Shown: piece after piece, positions 1 through 5,232 of the stretch
How the letters are laid out: every line of letters begins with the position of its first letter
Numbering within the stretch: the first letter of the stretch is position 1
From: Minisyncoccota bacterium
GTDB lineage: Bacteria > Patescibacteriota > Minisyncoccia > Phycocordibacterales > UBA2100
Direction: 5' to 3'
Assembly: GCA_016763615.1 (NCBI GenBank)
Contig: JAESTJ010000021.1
Span: 1 to 5,243 of the forward strand
Length of the DNA stretch: 5,243 nucleotides
Notes under the pieces: model-generated
Database searches by the model: none
Seen by the model: only the letters and a program-made list of their open reading frames with translations
Told to the model about the DNA's origin: nothing
Program-made: the position numbers and the translations under genes

Positions 1-736
1 CTAAACTTGAGTTGTGTCGGTTAATCCCGTATAGAATTCCACGATCTGAGGTGAGGTCAAATGAGACAAATGGAAATATACTCGAGAGCGGTGATGAGTT
101 TAGATTTGAATGCACCGAGAGCTCGTCTTCTGCTATTGGTAATACACTCTTAAACCCAGGCTCTTGTTGAAAGAGAGCTGGCTTAAGATATACCAGTCGT
201 GATTCTAGAATAGAACGTATTTCGGATTCTGCTTTGTCAATTTCGTCACGATTGTCACCATAAATAGTTATGTAGAGACCTACTTGAAACATTTTTTCTT
301 GCGCCTGCTGTAGTTGATCTCGAAGATATTCAAGGTCAGAATAGGCGGTGTCTAATACGGGGTCTCTAACGAGTCCCTTTTCTTGGCGAATATTTATTTG
401 ACTCTCAACTTCAGCTACTTTTTTCTGAAATTTTCTTAATGTTGTAGTCGTGTCCATGGGATGAACAAATATAGATATATCGTAAACTTTATCGAGGTTT
501 ATCACGGGGGAAAACCATCCTGTTGTAAGGAAGCGAGGATATGAGATAACAAAAAAGGTTCGTGCGACTTTTTCCCCGAGATTTAAAGCTCGAGGGGTAA
601 CTTGTAATGCAGAGGGTGCAATAACATCTTGAAGTTCGAGCACTCCATGCTTGTAGATGGCCTCGGGAAGAATAGGGATAACATCCTCTTTCTTCAGTCC
701 ATCTTTCTTTTTTCCAAATAGGTCAAAAAACGCCAT
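1..736 (-). CDS. virB4: VirB4-family conjugation/T4SS ATPase, N-terminal part (cut by left window edge)
   Basis: I translated this by hand from the ATG at 736. The frame stays open for 245 codons to the window edge, so the C-terminal part, including the Walker A/B ATPase core, is outside. VirB4 proteins are the AAA+ ATPases that energise type IV secretion and conjugation at the inner membrane. The visible part starts MAFFDLFGKKK, has a hydrophobic stretch around residues 60-75 (ARTFFVISYPRFLTTGW), a probable coiled coil at about 98-148, then a beta-strand segment (FQVGLYITIYGDNRDEID, about 150-167). It ends with the LYGINRHNSSL motif near 235-245, which in Gram-positive and CPR VirB4/TrsE-type proteins sits shortly before the P-loop. 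It follows the TraC-like gene after a 66-nt gap. No clear Shine-Dalgarno precedes the ATG, but a TATAAT lies 15 nt upstream. Family assignment is confident; nucleotide binding cannot be seen here. Confidence 0.9.
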   Translation of the reverse strand, partial: MAFFDLFGKKKDGLKKEDVIPILPEAIYKHGVLELQDVIAPSALQVTPRALNLGEKVARTFFVISYPRFLTTGWFSPVINLDKVYDISIFVHPMDTTTTLRKFQKKVAEVESQINIRQEKGLVRDPVLDTAYSDLEYLRDQLQQAQEKMFQVGLYITIYGDNRDEIDKAESEIRSILESRLVYLKPALFQQEPGFKSVLPIAEDELSVHSNLNSSPLSSIFPFVSFDLTSDRGILYGINRHNSSL

Positions 737-750
737 AAGTGTATATTCCC

Positions 751-756
751 ATTATA
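751..756 (-). promoter_or_regulatory. Possible -10 box upstream of virB4
   Basis: Read on the minus strand this is an exact TATAAT, 14 nt upstream of the virB4 ATG at 736. A start site about 7 nt downstream would give a leader of only a few bases. I see no convincing -35 hexamer at 16-18 nt and no extended -10 TG. The gap holds no other obvious signal, and no Shine-Dalgarno precedes the ATG, so near-leaderless initiation is conceivable. A chance match in AT-rich sequence is equally possible. Confidence 0.22.
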
Positions 757-782
757 CCTGCTCCGCCACATTGCAGATATGT

Positions 783-858
783 TTAACTGGGGAGCAAGAT
801 AATTAGATTAATTCTTTATTTACTGTTTGCACCGGGGTGTCTTGCTCCCCTGGGTTAA
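783..858 (-). repeat. Inverted repeat spanning the stop of the TraC-like gene
   Basis: Positions 789-799 (GGGGAGCAAGA) are an exact inverted copy of 840-850 (TCTTGCTCCCC). Outside a small 1x3 internal loop, TTAAC at 783-787 pairs with GTTAA at 854-858, giving about 16 base pairs around a 40-nt loop. In the transcript one arm lies in the last codons of the TraC-like gene and the other downstream of its stop at 803-805. No U-run follows, so a classic intrinsic terminator is unlikely. A stability, RNase-processing or translation-modulating hairpin between this gene and virB4 is more plausible. Confidence 0.6.
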
Positions 859-1474
859 ATATTTTATAAAGCAATTCAATTATTTCTTCAGTATCGAGCT
901 GCACGGTACGTACTCCAGTGCGGATTAAACCTTGCTGAACGATAGCAAGACGTTGGTCGAGCTGAGAAACATTTTCCTCGAATTCTGTCTTCTGAGTCTT
1001 TTTCTTCGCAGTTGTTTCTCCCCCCTTTTTACTCCAGGGCAAGTTTTTTAGTATGCCCCTATTTATATTAATTGCAGCTGGTGAATACGGTACTACAACA
1101 AAAAAATGTTTCGTCATGATATTGGCTCCCTCCACAAAACTTTTTATGAATTCAATATACTCACGAATTTGAATACGCATTAAATCATCCATGGTGCCCT
1201 TGTAGGCTTCTTCAAGTGTTGCTAGGTATGGGCGAATATCGAGTTCACGTGATTGAATGTACATTTGTATAGAGAAGTCGAGAGAATTAAAGAAACTTTG
1301 GAACTGCATAATAAACGCATTTTGTTCGTCCTCACTTTTTAGAGCAAAGTTAAGTGAAGAGGCCATTAAGACTCCGCGCAGTCCACCGTTATTAAGTATC
1401 ATAACCCCATCGCGTACCTCTTTAATAGGTACGAAATCTTGGGATGAACGTGCAGTGTTTTCGGTTTTAGGCAT
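803..1474 (-). CDS. TraC-like protein (free-standing VirB4/TraC N-terminal-like domain)
   Basis: The 223-residue product resembles the TraC-like proteins found beside virB4 in CPR type IV secretion loci. Its hallmark segments are FVPIKEVRDGVMILNNGGLR (about 14-33), then MASSLNFALKSEDEQNAF (about 37-54), FQSFFNSLDFSIQMYIQSRELDIRPYL (about 58-84) and IREYIEFIKSFVE..NIMTKHFFVVVPY (about 103-130). These fit the N-terminal domain of VirB4/TraC ATPases, but no Walker motifs are present and the protein ends long before an ATPase core would fit. A lysine-rich linker lies at about 148-162. I infer an accessory or split-off partner of the VirB4 encoded next. The ATG lies 3 nt after the PrgI stop and has no strong Shine-Dalgarno, suggesting translational coupling to PrgI. 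The stop is TAA. Confidence 0.82.
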   Translation of the reverse strand: MPKTENTARSSQDFVPIKEVRDGVMILNNGGLRGVLMASSLNFALKSEDEQNAFIMQFQSFFNSLDFSIQMYIQSRELDIRPYLATLEEAYKGTMDDLMRIQIREYIEFIKSFVEGANIMTKHFFVVVPYSPAAININRGILKNLPWSKKGGETTAKKKTQKTEFEENVSQLDQRLAIVQQGLIRTGVRTVQLDTEEIIELLYKIFNPGEQDTPVQTVNKELI

Positions 1475-1477
1475 AAT

Positions 1478-1921
1478 TTAGCGAATTTCTTGTTGTGCTT
1501 CACGTTCTCTGTCGAGGCGAATGCGTTCGTTAATATCAAGGCTCCATGCGAGGCTTTTTAGTTTATTTTCTGAAAGTGCTGGAGCTGTAAGTTGAGCAGA
1601 AGGCAGGGTTGCATCAGCACCTTTTTTCTTCTTAGTTTTTTGATAGTTTTTATTCCACAAATAAAGTTTTGTGTGAATAAAATATTTAAATGCTGCCTCC
1701 ATTATAACGATAAGTGGTTTTTTATTTATTTTAATAAAAGCAAGTGAGGCTGCGAAGCCCAAAACACCAAGAGCCAAAGGAAGTGCCAAGAGAGAGGGGA
1801 GAAAATACCAAATTATAAATCCAAGACCAGCACCTCCAGCAACATACACAAACTGCTTTAGAGTTAGTGGACCAAAAATTTTGTCTTCAACGTCAGTAAA
1901 TTGTGGTACTTGGTATCGCAT
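1478..1921 (-). CDS. PrgI-family T4SS inner-membrane protein
   Basis: The 147-residue product begins MRYQVPQFTDVEDKIFGPLT and continues with LKQFVYVAGGAGLGFIIWYF, the typical PrgI-family opening: a short cytoplasmic beta segment followed by two close membrane helices at about 23-40 and 43-64. A basic amphipathic stretch (FKYFIHTKLYLWNKNYQKTKKKK) and a C-terminal charged tail with the LKSLAWSLDI motif follow. PrgI proteins are small membrane components of Gram-positive-type conjugation systems, usually encoded just before the VirB4-class genes as here, and are compared with VirB3. The upstream side of the start codon is occupied by the CTAAnCC heptamer array, which ends one base before the ATG, so no Shine-Dalgarno is visible. 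This is expected if the four-helix-bundle cassette was inserted directly in front of the gene. Confidence 0.92.
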   Translation of the reverse strand: MRYQVPQFTDVEDKIFGPLTLKQFVYVAGGAGLGFIIWYFLPSLLALPLALGVLGFAASLAFIKINKKPLIVIMEAAFKYFIHTKLYLWNKNYQKTKKKKGADATLPSAQLTAPALSENKLKSLAWSLDINERIRLDREREAQQEIR

Positions 1922-1922
1922 A

Positions 1923-1957
1923 AAATTAGGGTTTAGGGGTTAGCGACTAGCGTTTAG
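1923..1957. repeat. Heptamer array at the 3' side of the four-helix-bundle cassette (5 units)
   Basis: Read on the minus strand the stretch splits into five consecutive 7-mers: CTAAACG, CTAGTCG, CTAACCC, CTAAACC and CTAATTT. All begin with CTA. The stop codon (TAG) of the broken gene lies inside the second unit, and the last unit ends one base before the PrgI ATG. It is an imperfect inverted counterpart of the array at 2325-2352. This is seen directly; the role as an element end is inferred. Confidence 0.8.
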
Positions 1958-2318
1958 AATTTGGATGGAGACGCTTAATCATTGTCTGAAGCATTTTTCC
2001 AATTTCATTTGTTAGTTGCTCAGCTTCATTATACTGTAACTCTACGTACACTGCCTTGAGAATAGTTAATTGTGTGTTTAATTCAAAAACTGACCCTAAA
2101 GCCATACGAAGAAAATGAATATAATCTTTTCGTGTTCCACGTGCGTAGCCTTCCGCTATGTTTGATGCAATGGAAACTGAAGAGCGCTGTATTTGAGAAG
2201 ACAAACCATAACGCTCTTCTTTCGGTAATTGTTTCGTCAATGTATATATTGTTTTGGCCAGTTCAACTGACTTTTACCAGACAATTAGGTCTTTGTACGA
2301 CTGTATTGTATTACTCAT
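1947..2318 (-). pseudogene. Four-helix-bundle protein (S23/IVP family), broken by a premature stop
   Basis: From the ATG at 2318 the frame reads MSNTIQSYKDLIVW, then TAA (2274-2276), then KSVELAKTIYTLTKQLPKEE and onward in the same frame to a TAG at 1947-1949. Without that stop the product would be 123 residues, the usual size of the family. Family hallmarks are clear: the DLIVW(Q)K start of helix 1, E-RYGL-SQIQRSSVSIASNIAEGYARGT around residues 35-62, then FLRMALGSVFELNTQL. Members are the proteins encoded in 23S rRNA intervening sequences and many stand-alone copies, mostly of unknown function; the diversity-generating retroelement protein Avd has a related fold. The stop replaces a residue that is usually Gln, fitting a single CAA-to-TAA change. 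Restart at the TTG of codon 27 (2240) would lose helix 1 and has no ribosome site. I judge the gene inactive unless the base is a sequencing error. Confidence 0.88.
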
Positions 2319-2324
2319 GTTTTA

Positions 2325-2352
2325 CTAAACCCTACCCCCTAGAACCTAATCC
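2325..2352. repeat. Heptamer array at the 5' side of the four-helix-bundle cassette (4 units)
   Basis: On the plus strand this reads as four consecutive 7-mers: CTAAACC, CTACCCC, CTAGAAC and CTAATCC. A fifth, poorer unit (CTTACAG) starts the adjacent palindrome. The array is in inverted orientation relative to that at 1923-1957 and lies 6 nt upstream of the ATG at 2318 of the broken gene. On the coding strand it is G-rich and may have served as a loose ribosome site for that gene. Confidence 0.78.
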
Positions 2353-2384
2353 CTTACAGAGAATCAAATTGATTCTCTGTAAGG
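2352..2384. repeat. Perfect 33-nt palindrome (16-bp arms, 1-nt centre)
   Basis: CCTTACAGAGAATCAA at 2352-2367 is the exact reverse complement of 2369-2384, with a single A at 2368 between them. In RNA it would form a stem of about 14-15 pairs with a tight loop. The TGA stop of the 156-residue gene (2364-2366) lies at the loop, and its last codons form one arm. On the minus strand the hairpin is followed by GGGATTAGG rather than a U-run, so it is not a canonical intrinsic terminator. It could act as a weak terminator, a 3'-end stabiliser or an RNase III site. It abuts the heptamer array and may belong to the insertion. Confidence 0.85.
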
Positions 2385-2834
2385 ATCCTCTTGTACATCA
2401 CTTCGTTCTGTACTATTTTCACCATGTTTGTATGCAGATGTATCTGAAGGAGATGTTTTTTCTGCAACTTTTCCGATGGATACAGTCTTTCTTTGTATCG
2501 ATTCTCTATCAAGCGTCCCCTGCATTTGTTCGCGAATAGGTTTGAAAATTTGAACTGCAATATCGTTCACTAACTCTTGAGCTAGATCCTCTTTGATATT
2601 AACTTCCTTTGCAACATTTTTTGTCATGTCAGCAGGGTCTTCGAGACCAAGAAGCGTTAGCATTATTTCGTTTTCTAAAAGTACCCACTGGTCAAGATGC
2701 AGTTTATATTTTGCAGCCAATTTACGGAGTTTTTTCTCCACACTAGCGTCGGTCACGGCTTGCTGGACTGCTTCAGGCAGTTCCGCAAAACGCTCTTCAA
2801 TGATTGAGTCAAATGTTTTTTCTGAGTTATCCAT
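2364..2834 (-). CDS. Helical cytoplasmic protein of a CPR T4SS cluster, unknown function
   Basis: I cannot assign a function to this 156-residue protein. Residues 1-113 look wholly helical and soluble: an acidic start (MDNSEKTFDSIIEERFAELP), a basic helix (VEKKLRKLAAKYKLHLDQW, about 32-50), a hydrophobic helix (VLLENEIMLTLLGL, about 51-64), then DLAQELVNDIAVQIFKPIREQM (about 83-104). Residues about 114-156 are polar and probably disordered. The LHLDQW..LENE..LTLLG pattern resembles small helical proteins seen in other CPR genomes, a memory-based similarity only. There is no signal peptide or membrane helix. The gene begins 5 nt after the VirB6-like stop with a good GAGGA ribosome site inside that gene. 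Its TGA stop lies within the 33-nt palindrome, so its C-terminus may have been remodelled by the neighbouring insertion. Confidence 0.85.
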   Translation of the reverse strand: MDNSEKTFDSIIEERFAELPEAVQQAVTDASVEKKLRKLAAKYKLHLDQWVLLENEIMLTLLGLEDPADMTKNVAKEVNIKEDLAQELVNDIAVQIFKPIREQMQGTLDRESIQRKTVSIGKVAEKTSPSDTSAYKHGENSTERSDVQEDPYRESI

Positions 2835-2839
2835 ATTTT

Positions 2840-4951
2840 TTAGTCCTCGCCTAGTTTATCTATTCCCTTTTTAGCATCTCCTAGTTGCTTTTCGATTTTT
2901 TCGAGGCGCTTATCGGAAGAAGATTTCCCCATGCTAGCCAACAATTTGGCTGCAACTCGATTACGCGTTCCTTTTCCACCTTGACCTATTCCACCAGTGT
3001 CCCGATATTGTTCAAGAAAAGCTCGCTTAGCTTCCTCCCCAATATCTTTGGGGCTCTTCACTTTTTGGACAGCTTCTTCACGTTTGGAGAGGTCACTTCG
3101 CATACCTTCTATAGCTGCTACTACTGCAGCGTTATCATCTAAACCTCCTGCACTAGGTATATCACTAGCAACATTGATAACATCACGCAGGTGTTCATTA
3201 ATACCTGAAGCCACACCTTTAATTTTTGCGTCTTGTTCATCAAGTGCTGTTTGCTGTTTCTGCCCAGCGCTTGCCTTGGTAGCCGCTGTATCTGCTACGT
3301 TGCCACTCTCCACAGTTGTGGGTTGTGTCGCATTTGCTTCGCGTTGAGCTTGTAATGCAGCATCGGAGGCCTTTTTGGTTGCTTTTGCATTTTCCTCGTA
3401 TCCTTTCTTCATGTCTTCTCTTGTTGATGTGTTAGTGTCAACAATAGGAGCTTGGGCAGCCCCGCGAACTGCTGCTTCAGCGGCATCTTTTGCAATACTT
3501 CCTGCAGCGTCTGCTGCATCACCAACGCGTTTTTCCCTACTTTTTTCATAGTCACTAAAATTGCCTACCCCCTTACCAAGATTAAGTCCTGATGACTTTT
3601 GGATATTTTTTGCAATTTTAGAATCTCTGAAATCAAATTTAGCTTTTCCTAAGCGCCCAGCTGCCGCCAGTTGTGCTCGGGCACTCATACGTTGCGCTAG
3701 GTTTCCTTGCTCAGCCTGAAGTTTTAAGGCGTTAGCCCTTTCTCTTGAAGGTGTCAACCGACCTGCGACTCCTCTACCAGCGAGTCCTGCAAGCCCAAGT
3801 GCGCCTCCTACTCCACTTAAGCGTAATGCGCTTGAAAAACCTTTCATTCCAATACCTTTAGCAAACCCCGCTCCTTTAATTGACAGCTCGTTAGCGATTT
3901 TTGTTGATGCATAGAGAAGGCCTACGACAAGCATCATATTGAAAATAAGTACCCACGAGCCGTCTTCTTTTAGTACGTCTGCAAAACTTAATACCTTACC
4001 TTTGGTAGTCTTCGTCATTCCTTGTACTACGTTTAACGTTGCCCATAACATCATCATGAAAAGGGGTGCAAATAAAGCATTTTTAATTAGCGCTTGCCAC
4101 CAAGAATCCCATTGTTTATTCATACCAGGAATCATATATGCAGTAAATGCAAGAGAGGACAAGAGCATTAGAATAATGAGGGTCACCATACGCGTAACCA
4201 GTAAAATAAGACCGTATAAGAGCACTGCCATAAGGGCCGAGAAAAATATAACAGTAATCACAGTGTATACAAAAGCTTTCCCGAGGTTAGCACTTGTTCC
4301 TTCTGTTAGTCCATCGAGAGTAGCCTTTGAGCTTTTTGAAATATCTTTCGTTATACCAGAGCTCTGCATAAATGCTGCGGAGATTCCGGCTTCAGTACCA
4401 TCGGAGTTTTTGACTTGAATAGCTTTTCTAAATTGAACAGCAGTTATGTTAGATATGTCTACTATAGCTTTAGTGAAAAAGAGACTGAAGTTTATAAGTA
4501 CTGCAACAATAAGGATGCGAACACCAAACTGTTTAAGGCCGTATGTTGAACTGTTCAAAATGACCGAAAATGCGACAAAAACGAACATGGCTATCATAAC
4601 GATATTTGAAACGTCACGAAAACCAGCCCAGGCTGCATTAACTCCTGGTTCTATAGTGGAAAAGGTGTCAGGGAAATTAATAATGGTAAAATTTAAAACT
4701 TCATCAAATCCAAATCCTACTAATGCCAGAAGACCTCCGGCAAGAGAAACAAAGAGAGAAAGGATACCCGTTATAATGTTAGCAAATGTACTATCTGCAA
4801 AACTAGTAAAAAAGCTAAAAACACCAGCATCTACTTGTGTTGGCACAAAAAAAAGAACAAGCAACAAACATACTCCAATGAGTAGATGCGAACGTTCATT
4901 TTTTTTGATTAGATTCAAAAACATGTTTTTTATGAAGAGTGCTGTTCCCAT
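2840..4951 (-). CDS. VirB6/TrbL-like polytopic T4SS membrane protein with long cytoplasmic tail
   Basis: The 703-residue product has a signal-like N-terminus (KKNERSHLLIGVCLLLVLFF, about 16-35, then VPTQVDA) and hydrophobic segments near 57-81, 113-133, 142-166, 226-252, 254-276, 290-310 and 333-350. The segment IPGMNKQWDSWWQALIKNAL followed by FAPLFMMMLW (about 274-303) fits the conserved region of VirB6/TrbL proteins, which form the inner-membrane channel of type IV systems. From about 355 to the end is a glycine/alanine-rich then charged helical tail of about 350 residues. It contains a basic Gly-rich stretch (360-400), Ala-rich helices (478-500, 520-540) and a charged C-terminal helix (679-699). 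The listed start overlaps the upstream gene by 22 nt. The in-frame ATG at 4924 gives 694 residues, begins 5 nt after the upstream stop and leaves a shorter signal-like end, so it is at least as plausible. Neither start has a clear ribosome site. Confidence 0.87.
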   Translation of the reverse strand: MGTALFIKNMFLNLIKKNERSHLLIGVCLLLVLFFVPTQVDAGVFSFFTSFADSTFANIITGILSLFVSLAGGLLALVGFGFDEVLNFTIINFPDTFSTIEPGVNAAWAGFRDVSNIVMIAMFVFVAFSVILNSSTYGLKQFGVRILIVAVLINFSLFFTKAIVDISNITAVQFRKAIQVKNSDGTEAGISAAFMQSSGITKDISKSSKATLDGLTEGTSANLGKAFVYTVITVIFFSALMAVLLYGLILLVTRMVTLIILMLLSSLAFTAYMIPGMNKQWDSWWQALIKNALFAPLFMMMLWATLNVVQGMTKTTKGKVLSFADVLKEDGSWVLIFNMMLVVGLLYASTKIANELSIKGAGFAKGIGMKGFSSALRLSGVGGALGLAGLAGRGVAGRLTPSRERANALKLQAEQGNLAQRMSARAQLAAAGRLGKAKFDFRDSKIAKNIQKSSGLNLGKGVGNFSDYEKSREKRVGDAADAAGSIAKDAAEAAVRGAAQAPIVDTNTSTREDMKKGYEENAKATKKASDAALQAQREANATQPTTVESGNVADTAATKASAGQKQQTALDEQDAKIKGVASGINEHLRDVINVASDIPSAGGLDDNAAVVAAIEGMRSDLSKREEAVQKVKSPKDIGEEAKRAFLEQYRDTGGIGQGGKGTRNRVAAKLLASMGKSSSDKRLEKIEKQLGDAKKGIDKLGED
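2844..2848 (-). promoter_or_regulatory. Shine-Dalgarno for the 156-residue gene
   Basis: On the minus strand GAGGA lies 9 nt before the ATG at 2834, inside the last codons of the VirB6-like gene (GGC GAG GAC TAA). It is the clearest ribosome binding site in the window and fixes the start of the 156-residue gene. Translation of the two genes is probably coupled. Confidence 0.7.
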
Positions 4952-5232
4952 CTATCAGGATCACACCAGCCAGCTTCCCAACCTTCGCGAGTTTCTTCCA
5001 GTAATTGTTGCATGGCGTTCTCAATTTCAATTGATTGATCACGAGCTTGGCGAAGCTGAGCTTCGGTGTGCAAAACACGTGCCGCAACCAACTGATCGAG
5101 TCGCTCAAGTATAAAACGCTGTCCGCTGGCAGAAGTTGTAGTAGCAAGAGCATTGCGGATTTGTGCGAGGACTTCAAGTGCTTTTGCTGAGCGGAAAATA
5201 TTTGCACGAATAAGGTCAAGTATTGGTTTCAT
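4930..5232 (-). CDS. Small helical protein of unknown function, possibly extending past the right edge
   Basis: The 100-residue product is not one I recognise. It is predicted to be almost all helix: MKPILDLIRANIFRSAKALEVLAQIRNAL, a Thr/Ser/Gly break (about 31-37), then a long amphipathic, Gln/Glu/Arg-rich helix from about 38 to 83 (RFILERLDQLVAARVLHTEAQLRQARDQSIEIENAMQQLLEE) likely to form a coiled coil. The end is Trp-rich (GWEAGWCDPDRWEQHSS). There is no signal peptide or membrane helix. It directly precedes and overlaps or abuts the VirB6-like gene, so it is probably co-transcribed. No in-frame stop occurs between 5232 and the window edge (codons Asn-Gln-Gln precede the ATG, then an incomplete NTG), so the true start may lie further right. 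I prefer this frame to the alternative minus-strand frame at 4896-5219 because of its orderly helical composition and fit with the operon spacing. Confidence 0.68.
   Translation of the reverse strand: MKPILDLIRANIFRSAKALEVLAQIRNALATTTSASGQRFILERLDQLVAARVLHTEAQLRQARDQSIEIENAMQQLLEETREGWEAGWCDPDRWEQHSS

Larger units (their letters stand above)
1923..2352 (-). mobile_element. Putative four-helix-bundle (IVP) cassette bounded by inverted heptamer arrays
   Basis: This roughly 430-bp unit consists of a four-helix-bundle gene flanked by two inverted arrays of degenerate CTAAnCC heptamers. It interrupts an otherwise tightly packed T4SS gene string in which neighbouring genes are 3-66 nt apart. The arms can pair with small bulges over most of their length: GTTTAG with CTAAAC, GGGG(G)TAG with CTA(A)CCCC, GGTT(C)TA with TAAACC, and ATTAG with CTAAT. 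The left arm carries one extra unit. This recalls intervening sequences of 23S rRNA genes, where an IVP-type gene sits in the loop of a long stem. I found no transposase, reverse transcriptase or clear target-site duplication, so the mobility mechanism is unknown and element status is inferred. Confidence 0.55.

Noticed and set aside
1923..1957. CRISPR repeats or eukaryotic telomere sequence, suggested by the CCCTAAA-like heptamers
   Set aside because: The units are direct 7-mers without spacers, only four or five per array and degenerate, and they flank a bacterial gene in inverted orientation.
2240..2240. TTG restart giving a 97-residue four-helix-bundle protein
   Set aside because: There is no ribosome site upstream, and helix 1 of the fold would be missing. 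The family sequence clearly continues upstream through the TAA.
2352..2384. Canonical rho-independent terminator
   Set aside because: The stem is long and perfect, but the 3' side on the minus strand is GGGATTAGG and lacks a U-tract. The plus strand continues with GATCCTC.
2072..2539. Plus-strand frame of 155 codons across the four-helix-bundle cassette
   Set aside because: It is antisense to the clearly recognised four-helix-bundle sequence and to the end of the 156-residue gene. The product is rich in Cys, Phe and Leu with no family resemblance.
3939..5114. Two long plus-strand frames (3939-4418 and 4446-5114)
   Set aside because: Both are antisense to the VirB6-like membrane gene, whose membrane segments and W..W motif are convincing. 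Their products look like shadow translations.
4896..5219. Alternative minus-strand reading frame of 107 codons overlapping the 100-residue gene
   Set aside because: It runs in another frame through both the 100-residue gene and the start of the VirB6-like gene, and its composition is irregular. The competing frame has orderly helical composition and ends at the VirB6-like start.
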